Source of the DNA: Sergeia podlipaevii
Lineage: Eukaryota > Euglenozoa > Kinetoplastea > Trypanosomatida > Trypanosomatidae
DNA length: 27,569 nt
NCBI GenBank assembly: GCA_030849805.1
Contig: JASANZ010001963.1
Span: forward strand, 1-27,569
Reading direction: 5' to 3'
Part shown: one piece after another, positions 25,701 through 27,569 of the stretch
Numbering within the stretch: position 1 is the first letter of the stretch
How the letters are laid out: each line of letters starts with the position of its first letter
The notes under the pieces: generated by a model
Databases searched by the model: none
What the model was told of the DNA's origin: nothing
What the model saw: only the letters and a program-made list of their open reading frames with translations
Made by a program: the position numbers and the translations under genes

Positions 25701-26960
25701 GCTCTCAACAGCAAGCGGTTGCCACCGGAACTGTTCCTCTCCATTTCTACATGCAGCGACGGGCGATCGGCAACGCCACTAGCGCAGCCATTATCATTGC
25801 CCTCTAGTTCCCAGCAGCAGCAGCGGTCCTCCCAGATCACAACACCACTCCGCCGCCCCGTCTCGGAGCTCTTTGAGAATGCACCAGTAGCAAGTCCACT
25901 GGCTGTGGCCCAGACATCCTCCAAGACTCAGCTTGCATCTTCCACTCACAAGCGCCCGCCCGCCCTCCCTCTCGGGGCTTCAAGGAGTAGTATAAGTGGC
26001 ACTGCACTTAGTGTCTCAGCACCTGCGGGTACTTTGACTGCCACTGCCGAAGCAGCAGCAGTCGCTGTTTCAGGAGAGGAAGGGAGCGGTGGCGGCGCGA
26101 GGCGCAGCTCCGCTCACCAGGCCAGCAGCAGCGAGTTGCCCAAGCAGGAACAAAGCCCCAGATCGTCTGTGAGAAGCGCTGGGGCTACAGGGGAGCGCGA
26201 TGATGATGCTGGTGAGAAGATGCACGGCTCTGGGGGAAACAAACCTGCCGAAGGAGAGCATGAGGAGGATCAGGCCTATCAACACAGCAGCACCAACAAT
26301 GAAGGCGGCTCAGCAGCCCACAGCCGCTCTTCCACCTCCTCCTCCCCGTCCTTCTCCCAGCCTTTCTTGCCGTACGACGGCATTGTCCCCAGCATTCGTG
26401 ACTTCAAGGAAGAAGAAGAAGAAGAAGAAAGACTCAAATGGCATGACGGCGATGATGAACAGGTAAGCAGTGGCGCAGGCAGAGACGCACTGGGGACATC
26501 GCAGGGTGGTGGTGGTGGTGAAGATGGAGATGGCACAGGAACATTTGGCTTGGTGGAAGAGGAAGGAGGGTCAGTCGGTGCGATTACTGCCTTCGGTTGG
26601 CAGCCGACACGTGAAGCAACGAACCTGCTGGAGTCGTCCTTTTTGGATTATGACCTCGCCCGAAAGACGGTAGCCGCTGCCGTGGCAACGGCAGCTGGGG
26701 GTGGCCAGACGGGCACCGCCACCACCGCCGTGGCCCCGAGCAGCATTGGTAGCGGTGCTGCGGATGCCGGTGTGGAGAGCAGGCGGCATGTTGACCCCAA
26801 CAGTAATGTGCTTGGATCTAGCCTTATCAAAGCAGACGGCTTCGTACGTGCTTTTGAAACGGAGGACGACGACGAGGATGCCGTGCGGCGTGCAAATCTT
26901 ATTGACGCTATCAACGAAGAGGCGGAAGAAGACTTTACGTGCACTGAAGTCCAGCAGTAG
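22746..26960 (+). CDS. Rho guanine nucleotide exchange factor-like protein (DH-PH)
   Basis: The 1404-residue protein has a split DH (RhoGEF) domain and a PH domain, so it is predicted to load GTP onto a Rho-family GTPase at membranes or the cytoskeleton. DH helix 1 is at about 13-45 (VLQRLLDSEAATLLQLSYVV). FWEMFSNINTLYLAHSALVTSL (about 138-160) matches the next conserved block. A disordered insert with a polyQ run (about 176-312) separates it from LAAIILNFLNGPEV and following helices (318-362). A second insert (about 440-520) precedes the block LLLLLATPLSTMRRCLHAARCL (about 525-560), the DH region where a Pro normally precedes an aromatic-rich helix. The PH domain (about 628-727) runs from VHYGRLQKR through MFLFSDLLCYV to QWVEAIRF with its hallmark Trp718. 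The C-terminal 650 residues are Ser/Ala/Gln/Glu-rich and disordered. The PH is secure; the DH is divergent but in the correct order. ATG 22746 follows a purine-rich leader. Confidence 0.8.
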   Translation: MTLSPSSMSSSTRIALSVLQRLLDSEAATLLQLSYVVENLYDPVHDACNLPQEGANPQKTRGAAAAQCFPSVKVPAAVLARARAIVLNSSTAVERATAAAAAAATTASTSSKSVLPVAAAAGAVAPPVKPTCRILTHTQFWEMFSNINTLYLAHSALVTSLENAIAQLLALLEKQEQKEALGSGLRLMSGEDISPIEFVGEPSTFNGAPSSALLERGPSASARAASVDSPPLPPTAVTSPAMTDESTQKESQQPQHQHSASATHFPPAPPRREGSNFAAAAREVLAGGSEAGDTFLRTGRSQYNQQQQQQQQVLEGHHELAAIILNFLNGPEVAAFSAQHMMYTFNFTMKIAPKILELARLWRWTNGIGVASITTASTMVWAGPGAATSSSASVPTAIVASNLRPRDRETEVQYAKFLKFLFKSFGKSGVPLDERVREVNLPEDDDNCSHGNTSLSNTDIAKPASTTPSNYAATAEKARASHKDPTTTSSIAAAAAAAASSLGTNNVGLSKGVSSATSSIPKSWCGFRTLLLLLATPLSTMRRCLHAARCLIESGALLKSCAKKLQGGFVKTTAEHLTEETNLVMDGLTQWDVTNIINLMDDPPSSAEVLTAEEERRRRLLRNGDNTRFLVHYGRLQKRYRRGRHDRLMFLFSDLLCYVEELNTGRLRVRGIIPFGLIRVIEIADAAAADVINCFEIVISPTERYTLFADTPEQKRQWVEAIRFAVKRYTSRQRKQKAVEAAAAERKKLRSTSGGTMTTAAAAMSGQHHQQQQFAQQYKVTARPLPRASRLARQQRYDHQWQDFLEYQRSINDVAVVAAVPLIPATTTTVLSEHQTRVQSSYSPGGPGPLGTPQGTTQHAQGHLSATSRANSIVAEQLSRNGSFGNVLAATMGRSSTHRQLEYDVGSWALHRSGHWRIRSQDLAGVGGSSIATPTATPRDHVGSEDQQHHTHEKREEEEAGEAAEGRHGVHSGDTTPPAVALGGSALNSKRLPPELFLSISTCSDGRSATPLAQPLSLPSSSQQQQRSSQITTPLRRPVSELFENAPVASPLAVAQTSSKTQLASSTHKRPPALPLGASRSSISGTALSVSAPAGTLTATAEAAAVAVSGEEGSGGGARRSSAHQASSSELPKQEQSPRSSVRSAGATGERDDDAGEKMHGSGGNKPAEGEHEEDQAYQHSSTNNEGGSAAHSRSSTSSSPSFSQPFLPYDGIVPSIRDFKEEEEEEERLKWHDGDDEQVSSGAGRDALGTSQGGGGGEDGDGTGTFGLVEEEGGSVGAITAFGWQPTREATNLLESSFLDYDLARKTVAAAVATAAGGGQTGTATTAVAPSSIGSGAADAGVESRRHVDPNSNVLGSSLIKADGFVRAFETEDDDEDAVRRANLIDAINEEAEEDFTCTEVQQ

Positions 26961-27569
26961 TCCCCGTGATCACGAAGGGGGGGGGAGGAAAATTGAAAGA
27001 GGGGGAGATGGTAGGAAGGGAGTTCAACGTGCATTGTGAGCACATTTGATGCTTCTACCTTATCACGTGTGATTACGTGCTGCTGCTGCAGTGCTTAATG
27101 TGTCTTTTCTCCTCTCTGTATCGATTCCTTTTTTTTTTGGGGGGGGGTTGTTTGGGATTGCTTTGTAGACTATACATATTCCATTCTTTCGCTTTCGTCT
27201 GTTATCTTTGACGGCTATTTTTATTTTATTTTATTTTATTTTTTCATATTTATTTCGCCAAACAATTTGTGTGCGTGTTTAGTTGTGACTGTGAGTAGGC
27301 TCGAGTGCCTTCTTTTTTTATTAGCATGATTACGATTCGCTGTTGTTTTTCACTTTACATATATATATGTATTGCCAAACAAAGAGAAACAACACGTGTG
27401 TAGGAGGCCACCAGAGAAGTAGGAATCTTCTGATGATACTAGGGCGTCTTCACCTTCTGCCAAGACAGCGGCTACCTTAACTCTATGTTCAGCTAGTGTA
27501 CCTTTGTGTGTTTTCATCACCACTTATGCCTTTCTCTCTCTCCCTCTCTCTTTCTTTCTTGTATCCTCC
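26961..27569. other. Downstream spacer / 3' UTR region
   Basis: It contains G runs at about 26976-26988 and 27141-27148, TTTTA repeats at about 27218-27242, a TATA-type run near 27357-27368 and CT-rich sequence at 27535-27560, which could be the polypyrimidine tract for a gene beyond the window. No gene is seen. Confidence 0.65.

Noticed and set aside
1..27569. Gene cluster acting as one biological system
   Set aside because: The seven products (unknown, CULT, helicase, peptidase E, glucosidase II beta, armadillo-like, RhoGEF) have no evident shared pathway. Co-orientation is explained by polycistronic transcription in trypanosomatids.

Overview
The window looks like a stretch of nuclear chromosome from a trypanosomatid flagellate. 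The support is indirect but consistent. Seven long intronless protein genes all lie on the + strand with no strand switch. They are separated by 0.5-2.3 kb spacers that are T-rich and pyrimidine-rich on the coding strand and full of microsatellites (TG, CA, CT, GA, TTG, ATT, CTTT). Long pyrimidine tracts followed by AG lie upstream of each gene, as expected for trans-splicing of a polycistronic transcript. The proteins carry long Ser/Ala/Gln/Glu low-complexity inserts typical of these organisms. The genus cannot be fixed by eye; a Leishmaniinae-like relative is a guess. No rRNA, tRNA, CRISPR array, transposase or prokaryotic promoter was recognised.

Layout, left to right. 1-1043: spacer. 1044-5357: very large disordered protein of unknown function, with internal repeats and a Cys-rich acidic patch. 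5358-7627: 2.3 kb spacer holding a perfect 10-bp hairpin and a GC-richer island that could fold as a three-way junction. 7628-9022: protein with a cereblon-type CULT (thalidomide-binding) domain but no LON domain. 9976-13536: UvrD/Rep-type SF1A DNA helicase with all motifs. 14080-15054: peptidase E (family S51). 15784-18687: glucosidase II beta-like ER protein. 19422-21311 continuing to 21613 in another frame: armadillo-like protein of unknown function whose reading frame is broken near 21197-21311. 22746-26960: Rho-type guanine nucleotide exchange factor with a DH domain split by inserts, then a PH domain. 26961-27569: downstream spacer.

The genes do not form a functional pathway. In these organisms neighbours share a transcript, not a job, and regulation is expected to be mostly post-transcriptional. 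Several maximal open frames begin at GTG or TTG (966, 14038, 19332); I moved these to the first in-frame ATG.

No complete new multi-gene system is evident. The items most worth a second look are the LON-less CULT protein with an 86-residue insert, the frame break in the armadillo-like gene, the atypical ER topology and sugar-binding site of the glucosidase II beta homologue, the split DH domain, and two possible RNA structures in the 5358-7627 spacer.
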